A stretch of 64,000 nucleotides of DNA from Aquabacterium sp. (lineage in GTDB: Bacteria; Pseudomonadota; Gammaproteobacteria; Burkholderiales; Burkholderiaceae_C), in contig NZ_JACPYU010000016.1 in the NCBI RefSeq assembly GCF_016195855.1, forward strand, positions 609,420 to 673,419. Direction: 5' to 3'. Each line of letters opens with the position of its first letter. The stretch's first letter is position 1. Positions 47,801 to 57,869 of the stretch are shown here, in pieces. The translations under genes and the position numbers were made by a program. The notes beneath the pieces are model-generated. The model was given only the letters and a program-made list of their open reading frames with translations. It did no database searches and was not told the DNA's origin.

Positions 47801-48853
47801 ATGCACACGCCCACCGCAGTCCCATCCCCCTCTTCTCTCGTGATCGAACGAGGGGCGAGCCTGCGTGCTTTCAACACTTTTGGCCTGCCCGCCAACGCCA
47901 AAATACTGGTGCGCCTGGCCTCCGAGGCCGATGTCAAGAAGGTGGTCAATGACCCGGAACTGGGCCGTGCGCCCAAGTTCATCCTGGGCGGCGGCAGCAA
48001 CCTGGTGCTCACGCAGGACGTGGACCTGTGCGTGCTCAAGATCGAGATCAAGGGCCGCCGCCTGGTGGAAACGCGCGACGACGCCTGGATCGTGGAGGTT
48101 GGCGCTGGCGAGTCCTGGCACGAGACGGTGCAGTGGTGCCTGGACCAGGGCCTGCCCGGCCTGGAGAACATGGCGCTGATCCCCGGCACGGTGGGCGCCG
48201 CGCCGGTGCAGAACATCGGCGCTTATGGTGTGGAACTCAAAGACCGCTTCGAATCGCTGGATGCGGTGGACATGATCACCGGCCGGACCGTCACGCTGGA
48301 TGCCGAGACATGCCGCTTTGGCTACCGCGACAGCGTGTTCAAGCAACGCCTGGGTGGCAAGAGCGTGATCACCAAGGTGCGCCTGCGCCTGCCCCGCCCG
48401 TGGCAGCCGGTGCTGGGCTATATGGAACTGGAGCGCAAGATCGCCGAGACGGCCAATATCCGCCCGGATGCTCGCCAGATCTTCGACTGGATCTGCGAGG
48501 TGCGCCGAGCCAAGCTGCCCGACCCCGCCGTGATCGGCAACGCCGGCAGCTTCTTCAAGAACCCGGTGGTGTCGGCAGAGCAGTGCCGCGACATCATTGG
48601 CCGTGACCCCGAGATCGTCCACTACCCGATGGACGACGGCACGTACAAGCTGGCCGCGGGCTGGCTGATCGACGCCTGCGGCTGGAAGGGCAAGTCCATC
48701 GGGCGCGCCGGCGTGTACGAACGCCAGGCCTTGGTGCTGGTCAACCGCGGCGGCGCGAGTGGGGCCGAGGTCGTCACCCTGGCGCGCGCGATCCAGGAAA
48801 GCGTCTACGGGCGCTTCGGCATCCGGCTGGAACCCGAGCCTGTCGTGGTCTGA
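47801..48853 (+). CDS. murB: UDP-N-acetylenolpyruvoylglucosamine reductase
   Basis: FAD enzyme that reduces UDP-GlcNAc-enolpyruvate to UDP-MurNAc in peptidoglycan synthesis. [10 protein letters not shown] (about residues 64-73) and [21 protein letters not shown] bind FAD, RYRDSVFK-like FGYRDSVFK carries a catalytic Arg, and [10 protein letters not shown] holds the catalytic Ser. The C-terminal [17 protein letters not shown] is typical of the E. coli-type MurB. 350 residues. No ribosome site precedes ATG 47801, so initiation may be leaderless or weak. It ends 16 bases before the convergent sensor kinase gene. Confidence 0.95.
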   Translation: MHTPTAVPSPSSLVIERGASLRAFNTFGLPANAKILVRLASEADVKKVVNDPELGRAPKFILGGGSNLVLTQDVDLCVLKIEIKGRRLVETRDDAWIVEVGAGESWHETVQWCLDQGLPGLENMALIPGTVGAAPVQNIGAYGVELKDRFESLDAVDMITGRTVTLDAETCRFGYRDSVFKQRLGGKSVITKVRLRLPRPWQPVLGYMELERKIAETANIRPDARQIFDWICEVRRAKLPDPAVIGNAGSFFKNPVVSAEQCRDIIGRDPEIVHYPMDDGTYKLAAGWLIDACGWKGKSIGRAGVYERQALVLVNRGGASGAEVVTLARAIQESVYGRFGIRLEPEPVVV

Positions 48854-48869
48854 GGCCGTGGCACCAAGC

Positions 48870-50102
48870 TCACCGCATCGGCAAGGTCAGCTCGGCGCGC
48901 AAACCGCCTTCTGGCCGGTTCAACAAGCGGATGCGGCCACCATGCCGGTGCACCAGTTCGCGTGCGATGTACAAGCCCAGCCCCACCCCGCCGGTGTCAC
49001 GGCTGCGTGAATTGTCCAGCCGCACAAAGGGTTTGAACACGGCCTCCAACTGATCAGGCGCGATGCCTGGCCCGCGGTCATCGACGGTGATGATGACCTC
49101 GCCGGGCTGACCAGCTTGACGCGAGATGCGGATGTCGGCTGCATGCCCATAACGCAGGGCGTTGTGGACCAGGTTGTTCAACACGCGCTTGAACGACACG
49201 GGCTGCACGCTCAAAGTCACCTGCTCACCGCTGGCCGTGACGGGCTCACCTGCCTCCTGCAAGTCGTCGGCCATGGCCTGGACCATGGCGAGCAGGTCCA
49301 CGCTGCGGGGCGCCTCCTGGCGGCGCTCCTCGTTCATCACGTCCAGCACGGACTCGATCATGGCGTTGATGTCGTTCACGTCGTCCACGCAGCGCTCGGC
49401 CACGGGGTCGGGGCGCAGGCTCTCCAGGCGCATGCGCAGGCGTGTCAGCGGTGTGCGCAGGTCGTGCGACACGGCCGCCATCATCAGGCCACGCTGCTCG
49501 AACTGGTCGTGCAGGCCTTTGGCCATCTGGTTGAACACATGGGCTGTCTGGCGAACCTCCAGCGGGCCGCGCTGTTCGTCCAGAACGGGCAACGCCCCGC
49601 CCCGGCTCACGGCCTGCTCCAGGTCCTGGGAGGCCTGGGTCAGCCGGCGCATGGGCGCGGTCAACCAGCGTGAACCCAGCCAGGCGGCCAGCCCCATGAC
49701 AAGCACGCGCGCGGCATAGTCCAGCCACAGGGAGGGCGGCGCATGGTGCGGCAGGGCGGCCTGAGACGGGCCGGGATCGTGGTCCGGCCGCAGCTCGTCC
49801 ATGGGCGCATGGAAAGGCGCCGTATCGGCATCCACAAAGGGCGGACGATCGTGCGGAGGCGGCCCCAGATGCGGACGGTCCTGATCAGGCCCACCGGGAG
49901 GCACCCCGTGCAGGCCCATGATGGGCGGCAGGCTGGGCAGGAACCAGCCCGGATGCAGGCCCGGTCCACCATCACGGTGCCCAGGCTCGTTGACCTGCGG
50001 GTGCGCCAGCCAGAAGCCCAGCAGGTGGCTCAGGACCAGGGTCACCCATAGCAACAGGAACAGCCGCTTGCCCAGCGTGTCGGCCCACCACCGCTTGCTC
50101 AT
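48870..50102 (-). CDS. Sensor histidine kinase with His/Asp/Pro-rich periplasmic loop
   Basis: EnvZ/CpxA-type sensor kinase of 410 residues. TM1 is at about 11-31, a loop of about 95 residues faces the periplasm, TM2 is at about 129-147, then a HAMP domain, the H-box VSHDLRTPLTRLR with His213, and the ATPase domain with NLVHNALRYG (N box), DDRGPGIAP (G1) and GVGLGLYIAREL (G2). The periplasmic loop holds ten His (34, 42, 50, 65, 78, 84, 98, 108, 119, 120) amid many Asp and Pro, suggesting metal binding. The ATG overlaps the response regulator stop (ATGA). Confidence 0.91.
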   Translation of the reverse strand: MSKRWWADTLGKRLFLLLWVTLVLSHLLGFWLAHPQVNEPGHRDGGPGLHPGWFLPSLPPIMGLHGVPPGGPDQDRPHLGPPPHDRPPFVDADTAPFHAPMDELRPDHDPGPSQAALPHHAPPSLWLDYAARVLVMGLAAWLGSRWLTAPMRRLTQASQDLEQAVSRGGALPVLDEQRGPLEVRQTAHVFNQMAKGLHDQFEQRGLMMAAVSHDLRTPLTRLRMRLESLRPDPVAERCVDDVNDINAMIESVLDVMNEERRQEAPRSVDLLAMVQAMADDLQEAGEPVTASGEQVTLSVQPVSFKRVLNNLVHNALRYGHAADIRISRQAGQPGEVIITVDDRGPGIAPDQLEAVFKPFVRLDNSRSRDTGGVGLGLYIARELVHRHGGRIRLLNRPEGGLRAELTLPMR

Positions 50103-50806
50103 GCCTGAACCTGCGTGGCAAACAGGTAGCCCTCGCCCCGCATGGTGCGGATCAGGCCGCCTGCCTGCCCGGCATCACGCAGCTTGTGGCGCAGGCGCGA
50201 TACCGTCAGGTCCACGCTGCGGTCGCTGAGCGTGGCCCCGGGCGATTTGCTCATCTCCAGCAACCGGTCGCGCGACAGCACTTGCCCCGCATGGTCCACC
50301 AGCACGGACAGCAGCCGGAACTCGGCGCTGGAGAGGTCCACCATCACCTCGTCGGGCGAGGTCAAGCGCCTTTTCACCCGGTCGAAGGTCCAGCCCTGAA
50401 AGCGCGCCACCGGCATCGACCCTTTGATCTCCTGGACGGGTGTCCCGCGGGTGCGCCGCATCACCGCATGGATGCGCGCCACCAGCTCGCGCGGCTCGAA
50501 AGGTTTGCCCAGGTAGTCGTCGGCCCCCAGCTCCAGCCCGATGACGCGGCTGACGGGGTCACCCTGCGCCGTGAGCATGATGATGGGGATGACGCTGCTG
50601 CCACGGATCTCACGGCAGATGTTCAGCCCCTGCCCATCGGGCAGCATCAGGTCCAGCAGCATGACATCGAAGCTGCGTGTCTTGAGCGCCGCGCGCATGG
50701 CCTGGGCCGTGCCCACGGCCGTCACTTCCATGCCGTAGCCGCCCAGGTAGCCCTCCAGCAGCGTGCGAATCTCGACGTCATCTTCAACCAGCAAACAGGC
50801 AATCAC
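50099..50806 (-). CDS. OmpR/PhoB-family response regulator
   Basis: DNA-binding response regulator of 235 residues partnering the adjacent sensor kinase. The receiver has VEDD (7-10), the phosphorylation Asp52 in LLDLMLPDG, T in MLTAQG and K in LGKPFEP; the C-terminal winged helix has DRSVDLTVSRLRHKL and IRTMRGEGYLF. The start is GTG 50806; a longer in-frame reading upstream (about 335 residues) overlaps the divergent lipoprotein gene and has no domain. 183 bases separate it from that gene. Confidence 0.92.
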   Translation of the reverse strand: MIACLLVEDDVEIRTLLEGYLGGYGMEVTAVGTAQAMRAALKTRSFDVMLLDLMLPDGQGLNICREIRGSSVIPIIMLTAQGDPVSRVIGLELGADDYLGKPFEPRELVARIHAVMRRTRGTPVQEIKGSMPVARFQGWTFDRVKRRLTSPDEVMVDLSSAEFRLLSVLVDHAGQVLSRDRLLEMSKSPGATLSDRSVDLTVSRLRHKLRDAGQAGGLIRTMRGEGYLFATQVQA

Positions 50807-50989
50807 GGCGTCCCCAACCTCATCCAGAGCCAAATTGCAGGGCAGGATAGCGAGATGCCCCGGCGCCGTGTGGCCGCGCAACCCGACTTCACACGACTTC
50901 ACCGCCCAGCAACAAACCACCCTTGCTAGGGAGAGGCGAAAACCGACGTGCGACCTATACTGCGGCCATCGAATTTCGGAGGTCTGCCC

Positions 50990-51886
50990 ATGCGTTCTGC
51001 TACCCACGTGCGCGCCGTGTCGCGCTGGTCCATCTCCCTGCTGAGCGCAGCGGTCGTTTCGGCCCTGCTCGCAGGCTGTGCCTCGACGGCGCCCACGCTG
51101 GGCGACAACAAAGGCGTGGTCAGCGGTGCGGCCGGTGGCGAAAGCGCCGATGGCCAGAATTCCCAGCTGGAAAACTGCCCGGAAACCCTGGGCACCCTGG
51201 CCATCGAGGAAGACACGAACGCCCCCTGGTATTACCAGTTGCGCGACCACCAGCTGGGCTCGACCGTGCCCGTGCTGCGCCTGATGATCCAGCAAAGCAA
51301 CTGCTTCGTGATCGTCGAGCGCGGCAAGAGCCTCAACAACATGATGCGCGAGCGTGAGTTCGCCCGCGGCGAAGAAAGCCGTGCCGGCAGCAACTTCCAG
51401 AAGGGGCAGATGGTCGCGGCTGACTACACCATGAGCCCTGCCATCCAGTTCTCGGGCAAGACCGGTGGCGGCAGCGCCTTCGGTGGCGGCGGGGCGCTGG
51501 GCATGCTGGGCGCCATCGCGGGCAGCGTGGGCCGCAATGAGGCTTCCACCACCCTGCTGCTGATCGACAACCGTTCGGGCGTGCAGATTGCGGCGGCCGA
51601 AGGCACGGCCAAGAACTTCGACTTCGGCATGTTCGGTGCGGCCTTTGGCGGCGGCGGCTTTGGTGGCGGTGGTGGTTATGCCAAGACCCCGCAAGGCAAG
51701 GTGATCGTGGCGGCCTTTGCCGACTCGTACAACCAGATGGTCAAGGCCCTGCGCCGCTACAAGGCGCAGACGGTCAAGGGCGGCCTGGGTACCGGTGGCC
51801 GCCTGGGTGTTCAAGGTGGTGACACGGCCGCGTCCAAGGAGCTTGACGCCAAGCCCGCCACCAAGCCCACGACCAAGAAGAAGTAA
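50990..51886 (+). CDS. CsgG/HfaB-like outer-membrane lipoprotein
   Basis: Lipoprotein of 298 residues. The signal peptide ends at LLAGC (Cys about 26). The core, VPVLRLMIQQSNCFVIVERG, followed by LNNMMREREF and QMVAADYTMSPAI, matches the CsgG/peptidoglycan-associated domain pattern with the conserved ER. A Gly-rich middle (GGGSAFGGGGALG, FGGGGFGGGGGYA) and Lys/Pro/Thr tail follow. GGAGG eight bases before ATG 50990 sets the start. No curli subunits are nearby, so it need not be a curli exporter. It is divergent from the two-component genes. Confidence 0.8.
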   Translation: MRSATHVRAVSRWSISLLSAAVVSALLAGCASTAPTLGDNKGVVSGAAGGESADGQNSQLENCPETLGTLAIEEDTNAPWYYQLRDHQLGSTVPVLRLMIQQSNCFVIVERGKSLNNMMREREFARGEESRAGSNFQKGQMVAADYTMSPAIQFSGKTGGGSAFGGGGALGMLGAIAGSVGRNEASTTLLLIDNRSGVQIAAAEGTAKNFDFGMFGAAFGGGGFGGGGGYAKTPQGKVIVAAFADSYNQMVKALRRYKAQTVKGGLGTGGRLGVQGGDTAASKELDAKPATKPTTKKK

Positions 51887-51896
51887 GGTGGCGAGG

Positions 51897-52382
51897 ATGA
51901 CCGTGATGCGCCGTCTCGCTCACCTGGCTGTGGCCGCGCTGGCCCTGTGCGCGGCGGCGCAGGCTGGCGCCGCCGAGTTCAACCTGTTCCTGAACTGCTC
52001 GGGCAAGCTCAGTGCCAATGGCAAGGGCAAGGCCGCCACGCTGGATCTCGCCATGCGGGACAGCAACGAGACCGCCTTGATCCAGCGCTCCAATGTGCTG
52101 CCCGTGGGTGAACGCCTGAAGTACAAGGCCTCGCCCATGGTCTATTCCATGGTCTACAAGCTGCCGCAGCCAGGCACCCATTACTACAACGACTGGGTGC
52201 ACGGCCAATGGGTGGTGTGGCAGCCCAACCTCAAGCGCCTGGCCACCATCCGCCTGTCGGTGGACCGCCAGACGGCCGAGCTCGAAGGCGAGTTGCTGGA
52301 CTTCAATGACGACTCGCTGGGCACCATCGCCATGAGCTGCAAGCCCATGACGGCAGACGACATGCCGGAGCCCAAGTTCTGA
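51897..52382 (+). CDS. Small exported protein of unknown function
   Basis: Protein of 161 residues with a signal peptide cleaved near AQAGAAEFN, then a mixed beta-rich domain with two Cys (NCSGKL and MSCKPM, likely a disulfide). No family recognised. It starts ten bases after the CsgG-like lipoprotein stop and probably belongs to the same transcript. ATG 51906 is an alternative start. A strong terminator follows. Confidence 0.7.
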   Translation: MTVMRRLAHLAVAALALCAAAQAGAAEFNLFLNCSGKLSANGKGKAATLDLAMRDSNETALIQRSNVLPVGERLKYKASPMVYSMVYKLPQPGTHYYNDWVHGQWVVWQPNLKRLATIRLSVDRQTAELEGELLDFNDDSLGTIAMSCKPMTADDMPEPKF

Positions 52383-52423
52383 CCGGACCAGCCCCGGCCT
52401 GAGGTGCTGGACGCCCCAAAGAC

Positions 52424-52451
52424 AAAAGGCCGCACGGGTGTGCGGCCTTTT
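52424..52451. terminator. Strong bidirectional terminator
   Basis: A 12-base perfect stem AAAAGGCCGCAC/GTGCGGCCTTTT with loop GGGT, followed by CTTTT. It lies 42 bases after the exported protein stop and 16 bases after the ppnP stop on the other strand, so it serves both. Confidence 0.9.
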
Positions 52452-52466
52452 CTTTTGCCTGGCGCT

Positions 52467-52784
52467 TCAACCGAAGTGGCAGATGTAGTGGTAAGGCTCG
52501 CCTTCCACCTTGATCTCGAACGAGGAGTTGCCAGGCACGTTGTAGCTTTCGCCCGGGCCGTAGCTCTTCCATTCGGTCTCGCCCTTGAGCTTGATGCTGC
52601 AGCGGCCCGCCACGGTTTCCATGATCTCGGGCGCGCCGGTGTTGAAGGTCAAGGCTGCAGGCAGGATCACGCCAACGGACTTGCGAACGCCGTCAGCCAG
52701 GGTCACGGTGTGCGAGACGCACTTGCCGTCGAAGTACACATTGGCTTGTGTGGCAACGGTGCCGGCCAGAGTGGTGGTGGTCAT
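52467..52784 (-). CDS. ppnP: Pyrimidine/purine nucleoside phosphorylase PpnP (DUF1255)
   Basis: Small cupin-type phosphorylase (105 residues) that splits nucleosides with phosphate. ANVYFDGKCVSHTV, LPAALTFNTGAPEIMETV, KGETEWKSYGPGESYNVPGN and FEIKVEGEPYHYICHF are family blocks covering nearly the whole chain. GGAG lies eight bases before the ATG. It is downstream of argG on the same strand but with a hairpin between them. Confidence 0.92.
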   Translation of the reverse strand: MTTTTLAGTVATQANVYFDGKCVSHTVTLADGVRKSVGVILPAALTFNTGAPEIMETVAGRCSIKLKGETEWKSYGPGESYNVPGNSSFEIKVEGEPYHYICHFG

Positions 52785-52796
52785 GAGAGGGTCTCC

Positions 52797-52831
52797 AAAA
52801 ACGTAGAAGGCCGAGGCTCGCGCCCCGGCCT
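52797..52831 (-). terminator. Probable terminator after argG
   Basis: Read leftward, stem AGGCCG-GGGC with loop GCGA and GCCT-CGGCCT, then TCTACG and five Ts. It starts 12 bases after the argG stop. Confidence 0.5.
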
Positions 52832-52842
52832 GTCAGACATGC

Positions 52843-54273
<1,431 letters not shown>

Positions 54274-54467
54274 GGTCGAATCGGTGGATAGAGACGAAAC
54301 CGGGCATTTTACGCTCTGAGGCTGTGCCTGCGGCTGCCCGGCAGGTTTACGCCGGTTTGAGGCGTCTTTACGCAAACTTCACGCGTCAGTGGTCGACCCA
54401 TCCCGGTGCCGGGTCGTTGAGTCTGCAGGCGTGCCATCTGGTGCGCCCAGGTCACCAGGAGATCACC

Positions 54468-55118
54468 ATGCACACCCGATTCCCGCTCACCCACCGCACC
54501 AGTGCCCTGGCCATGGGCTCCCTGCTGGTGGCGACCGCTGCCAGCGCCGGCCCGCGTGTGGGCGACATGGTGGGCAGCCCCAGCACCACCTCGCTGACCG
54601 TGCAGGCCAAGGTCGTGTCGGCCACGCCGGTGATTGGCCAGGTGCCCGTGCCCCGACAGGTCTGTTACGACGAATTGCGCCAGGAGCCGCCACGCTCGTC
54701 TGGTGCCGGGGCCCTGATGGGCGCCATCGCGGGCGGCGCCATGGGCAATGCGATCGGCAAAGGCTCTGGCCGTGCCTTGACCACGGGGCTGGGCATCTTT
54801 GGCGGCGCCATCGTGGGCAACCATGTGGAGAACGACGGGCGGCCGGGCAGCGCCAGCACCGTGCGCCGTTGTGAACAGCAGTCTGCTTACGAAAACCGTG
54901 TGGTGGCCTACAGCGTGGTCTATGAGTACGCGGGCCAGCGTTTCAGCACGCAAATGGCGCAGGAGCCCGGTGCATCCATTCCGCTTCAGGTGACGCTGAC
55001 ACCGGCTGTGGCCGCCCCTGCCACCGTGGCACCCGTCAGTTACGCACCGGCCCCCGATCCGTATGACGACGACGAATCAGACGATCGGGGCTGGCGCCGC
55101 CGTCGCCATTGGGATTGA
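54468..55118 (+). CDS. Exported glycine-zipper 2TM protein
   Basis: Protein of 216 residues with a signal peptide (cleavage near ATAASA) and a glycine-zipper segment GALMGAIAGGAMGNAIGKGS plus LGIFGGAIVGNHVE (about residues 81-123), similar to outer-membrane Rickettsia 17-kDa/SlyB-type proteins, but without a lipobox. The C-terminal part is Pro/Ala-rich and ends in a charged DDDESDDRGWRRRRH stretch. AGGAG precedes the ATG. Envelope maintenance is suspected from the family; function is not established. It ends 18 bases from the convergent diguanylate cyclase. Confidence 0.82.
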   Translation: MHTRFPLTHRTSALAMGSLLVATAASAGPRVGDMVGSPSTTSLTVQAKVVSATPVIGQVPVPRQVCYDELRQEPPRSSGAGALMGAIAGGAMGNAIGKGSGRALTTGLGIFGGAIVGNHVENDGRPGSASTVRRCEQQSAYENRVVAYSVVYEYAGQRFSTQMAQEPGASIPLQVTLTPAVAAPATVAPVSYAPAPDPYDDDESDDRGWRRRRHWD

Positions 55119-55136
55119 ACGGCCCGCGCTGAAGCT

Positions 55137-57590
55137 TCAGGCCTGCGCACGCAGGCTGGCTTGGGCGAGGGGTGGCGGCTCGGACAATCGGCAGGCGTCC
55201 CGCCCTGCCGCCTTGGCCGCATACAGTGCCTCGTCGGCACGTTGCAAGGTCCGGTCGATCGGTTCGGCAGGCAGGTGTTCAGCGACACCAGCGGAGAAGG
55301 TGACCTGCAAGTCCGGCATCTCGGGGCACAAGTGCGTGCCCGCCAGCGCCGAGCGCATCCGGGCCATGGCCTGAACGCCGTTCGCGCCGGGATCGGCCCC
55401 AACCAGCAGGACCAGGAACTCCTCGCCACCCCATCGGCACAGCACGTCGCTGTCCCTCAAGTGGGCCTTGGCAGCCTGTGCGAACCCCACCAGCACCTCA
55501 TCCCCCACGGCATGGCCATGGGTGTCATTGACCGCCTTGAAGTGGTCCAGGTCGATCAGCGCCACACTGAAGGACCGGCCGCTGCGTTGATGCCGCACGC
55601 ACTCGCGCTCCAGCAGCACCTGCATGTACTGGCGGTTGAACAAACCGGTCAGCGGGTCGCGCATCATGATCTGGCTGAGGCGCTCGGTCGCCTCTTGCAA
55701 CGCCTTCTTTTCGGCGCGCACTTTCTCGCGGATGAGGCTGAAGCGGTGGGCCTGCAAGCTCAGGATCCACAGCACCAGACAGGTCATGGCCACTTCCAGA
55801 CTCTCCTTGCGCGCGTTGAAGTCAGGTGCATCGCCTAACGCTCGCGCAGCCAGCACAGCCAGCATCATGGCCAGGTAGAAGCGCCCAACCCAGAGTGTCT
55901 GCTTCGGGCGGAGATTGGAAAAGCCAAAGACCAGGCTCACGCACACCATCTGCAAGGTGCTGGGGCTGGTTGAGGGCATCAGGCCGTAGCCGATGATGAC
56001 CCCTGCCCCACCCCACAGCACCTGTGGCAACACAAAGGCGGGGTCACGCCAATGGGCCGTCAGGCCCAGGCGCAACAAGGTGTAGGTCACGACGATGGCC
56101 AACGTGTTGTGCGCCACAAAACTGTAGCCCGCCACCCGGGGCAACACACCCGACGGGATCAGGTAGAACAGAAAGCCGGCAATGGAGCTCAGGTAGACAC
56201 ACATGCCGAACATGCTCATGTACATGGCAGGACGCAGCCTGGGGTTGCTGCCCCACAGCAGCGTGAGCAGGCGTGCACGCCAGCCCGGAGCCTGTGCGGT
56301 GTCGGTTTCTTCAGGATCGGGCTGCTCATCGAGCTTGCCCGCCACCATGGCCGTCCATGGCGACGCTTCGTTCAGGTTCAACTCAAGGCTGGCCGCGCCC
56401 GCCTGCCCACGGCGCTCGCGCGGCGGTGAGCCGGTGGGCGCCACGACAGCTTGCAGCACAGGGCCATGCACGACCACCCTGTCTCGCCCCTGGGCCTTGG
56501 CCTCGTACAGCGCCTTGTCGGCCAACTCCAGGGTGTGCTCGCTGCTGTCCTGGCGCTGGTGCTCGCAAACGCCGGCCGAGAATCTCACCTGCAAGCCACT
56601 CGCGTACTGTGCCCAGTCGTGGGCGTGACAAGCCTGCCTGAGGCGCTCCAGTGCGGACCAGGCCTGGCTCTTGTTGGTCTCGGACTGCAGCAACAGGAAC
56701 TCTTCGCCGCCCCAGCGGGCGAACATGTCTGCGCTATCGGGAAAGACCTCGCGCGCGATCTGTGCAAACGCGCGCAACACGGCGTCCCCGGTTGCATGAC
56801 CATGCTCGTCATTGATCCGTTTGAAGAAGTCCAGGTCAAGCAGGGCCACGGTGAAGGGCCGACCACTGCGCCTGCTTCGGCGCACCTCGTCGTCCAGCAG
56901 CGTGAGCATGTGGCGGCGGTTGTAGACCCCGGTGAGGCCATCGCGGATGGACAACTGGTGCAGGTGCGCGAGTGTCTCGGTCATCTGCTGCTTCTGCCGG
57001 GTGTGCCGCGCCCTCGTCGTGCGCGCCTGAGCCGACACAAGATACAGCACGGGCAACACCACGGCCAGGATCAGCAAGGTGAACAGCTCTCGCCCCCAGT
57101 CAAGCGACACCAGGTGCCAATAGTGCCTGGACACCGTGGCCAGCATGGGCAGGACAATGCACAAGCCCATCGCCAGGTGAGCCTGTCGTCTGGGCAGGCG
57201 CCACAGGTCGAACACCACGATCACGCTCAACCAGAGCAAGGCGGTGCTGCGCAGGTCATCCAGCAAGGCATAACCGATGGCCACCATCGCGATGCTGAAG
57301 GACGACTGGGTGAAGGCCAGCATCGGGTCCTGCGTGTGCACGGCCAGCCCGAAATGCACCGCCACGAAGATGGCAGCCAAGGCCAGCGCGATCGAGCCGC
57401 TGAGCAGGTAGACCACCCCTGGCTTGACGGACCCCATATAAGCCCCCAGCCACAACAACAGCAGCACCCCCACGTAGGACGGCACGGCCAGCCAGAAGCG
57501 CTTGCGCCCGTGAGCGCGCAAGGCCTGATGGTCATCCCTCACCGCGCCGGGCAGGTCGTCAGACGGCGGGGACGAAGGGGTTGCGGTCAT
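55137..57590 (-). CDS. Diguanylate cyclase with two membrane-GGDEF modules
   Basis: Membrane protein of 817 residues with two complete membrane-sensor plus GGDEF units. Module 1: about five to six helices (33-190), then GGDEF domain (about 205-375) with DLDFFKRIND, GHATGD and RWGGEEF (294-298 active site). Module 2: helices (about 453-615), GGDEF (about 630-800) with DLDHFKAVND, GHAVGD and RWGGEEF (721-725). Both active sites are intact. The inhibitory RxxD site five residues before the motif is present in module 2 (RDSD, 712-715) but DSAD (285-288) in module 1. It should make c-di-GMP. Start uncertain: ATG 57590 lacks a ribosome site; TTG 57656 is the alternative. Divergent from the giant surface protein. 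Confidence 0.92.
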   Translation of the reverse strand: MTATPSSPPSDDLPGAVRDDHQALRAHGRKRFWLAVPSYVGVLLLLWLGAYMGSVKPGVVYLLSGSIALALAAIFVAVHFGLAVHTQDPMLAFTQSSFSIAMVAIGYALLDDLRSTALLWLSVIVVFDLWRLPRRQAHLAMGLCIVLPMLATVSRHYWHLVSLDWGRELFTLLILAVVLPVLYLVSAQARTTRARHTRQKQQMTETLAHLHQLSIRDGLTGVYNRRHMLTLLDDEVRRSRRSGRPFTVALLDLDFFKRINDEHGHATGDAVLRAFAQIAREVFPDSADMFARWGGEEFLLLQSETNKSQAWSALERLRQACHAHDWAQYASGLQVRFSAGVCEHQRQDSSEHTLELADKALYEAKAQGRDRVVVHGPVLQAVVAPTGSPPRERRGQAGAASLELNLNEASPWTAMVAGKLDEQPDPEETDTAQAPGWRARLLTLLWGSNPRLRPAMYMSMFGMCVYLSSIAGFLFYLIPSGVLPRVAGYSFVAHNTLAIVVTYTLLRLGLTAHWRDPAFVLPQVLWGGAGVIIGYGLMPSTSPSTLQMVCVSLVFGFSNLRPKQTLWVGRFYLAMMLAVLAARALGDAPDFNARKESLEVAMTCLVLWILSLQAHRFSLIREKVRAEKKALQEATERLSQIMMRDPLTGLFNRQYMQVLLERECVRHQRSGRSFSVALIDLDHFKAVNDTHGHAVGDEVLVGFAQAAKAHLRDSDVLCRWGGEEFLVLLVGADPGANGVQAMARMRSALAGTHLCPEMPDLQVTFSAGVAEHLPAEPIDRTLQRADEALYAAKAAGRDACRLSEPPPLAQASLRAQA

Positions 57591-57694
57591 GCGGGAGGGG
57601 CAAGGCGGGGCATGGGGTGTTTTCGTCCGATCGAGGTGGGCACTTGAGCGCCCCAAAACCGCTGCCAGCCTCTCTTAGCTTGCTTGCGACACCG

Positions 57695-57720
57695 AAAAGC
57701 CGTGAGTTCATCACGCTTTT
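57695..57720. promoter_or_regulatory. Inverted repeat between the diguanylate cyclase and adhesin genes
   Basis: AAAAGCCGTGA and TCACGCTTTT flank a five-base GTTCA centre, with one bulged base. It lies 105 bases before the cyclase start and 150 before the adhesin start, in the shared 279-base promoter region. It could be an operator for either gene; no matching regulator is identified. Confidence 0.4.
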
Positions 57721-57869
57721 CACAGCGTTTAACTCGCTACGGAACACGCAATATCCGAACGTGCACCCCATGATGACGTTGGGGTACCGCGTGGTGTACT
57801 GGGTGGGGGTTTGTCCATGTCCGCGTCAGTTGAGGCGATGCGCCGTGCAGGGCACGGCCGGAGGGCTGC

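Noticed and set aside
50807..51814. Long N-terminal extension of the response regulator
   Set aside because: The extra 335 codons overlap the divergent CsgG-like gene, which has a signal peptide and a good ribosome site. The receiver domain starts at GTG 50806.
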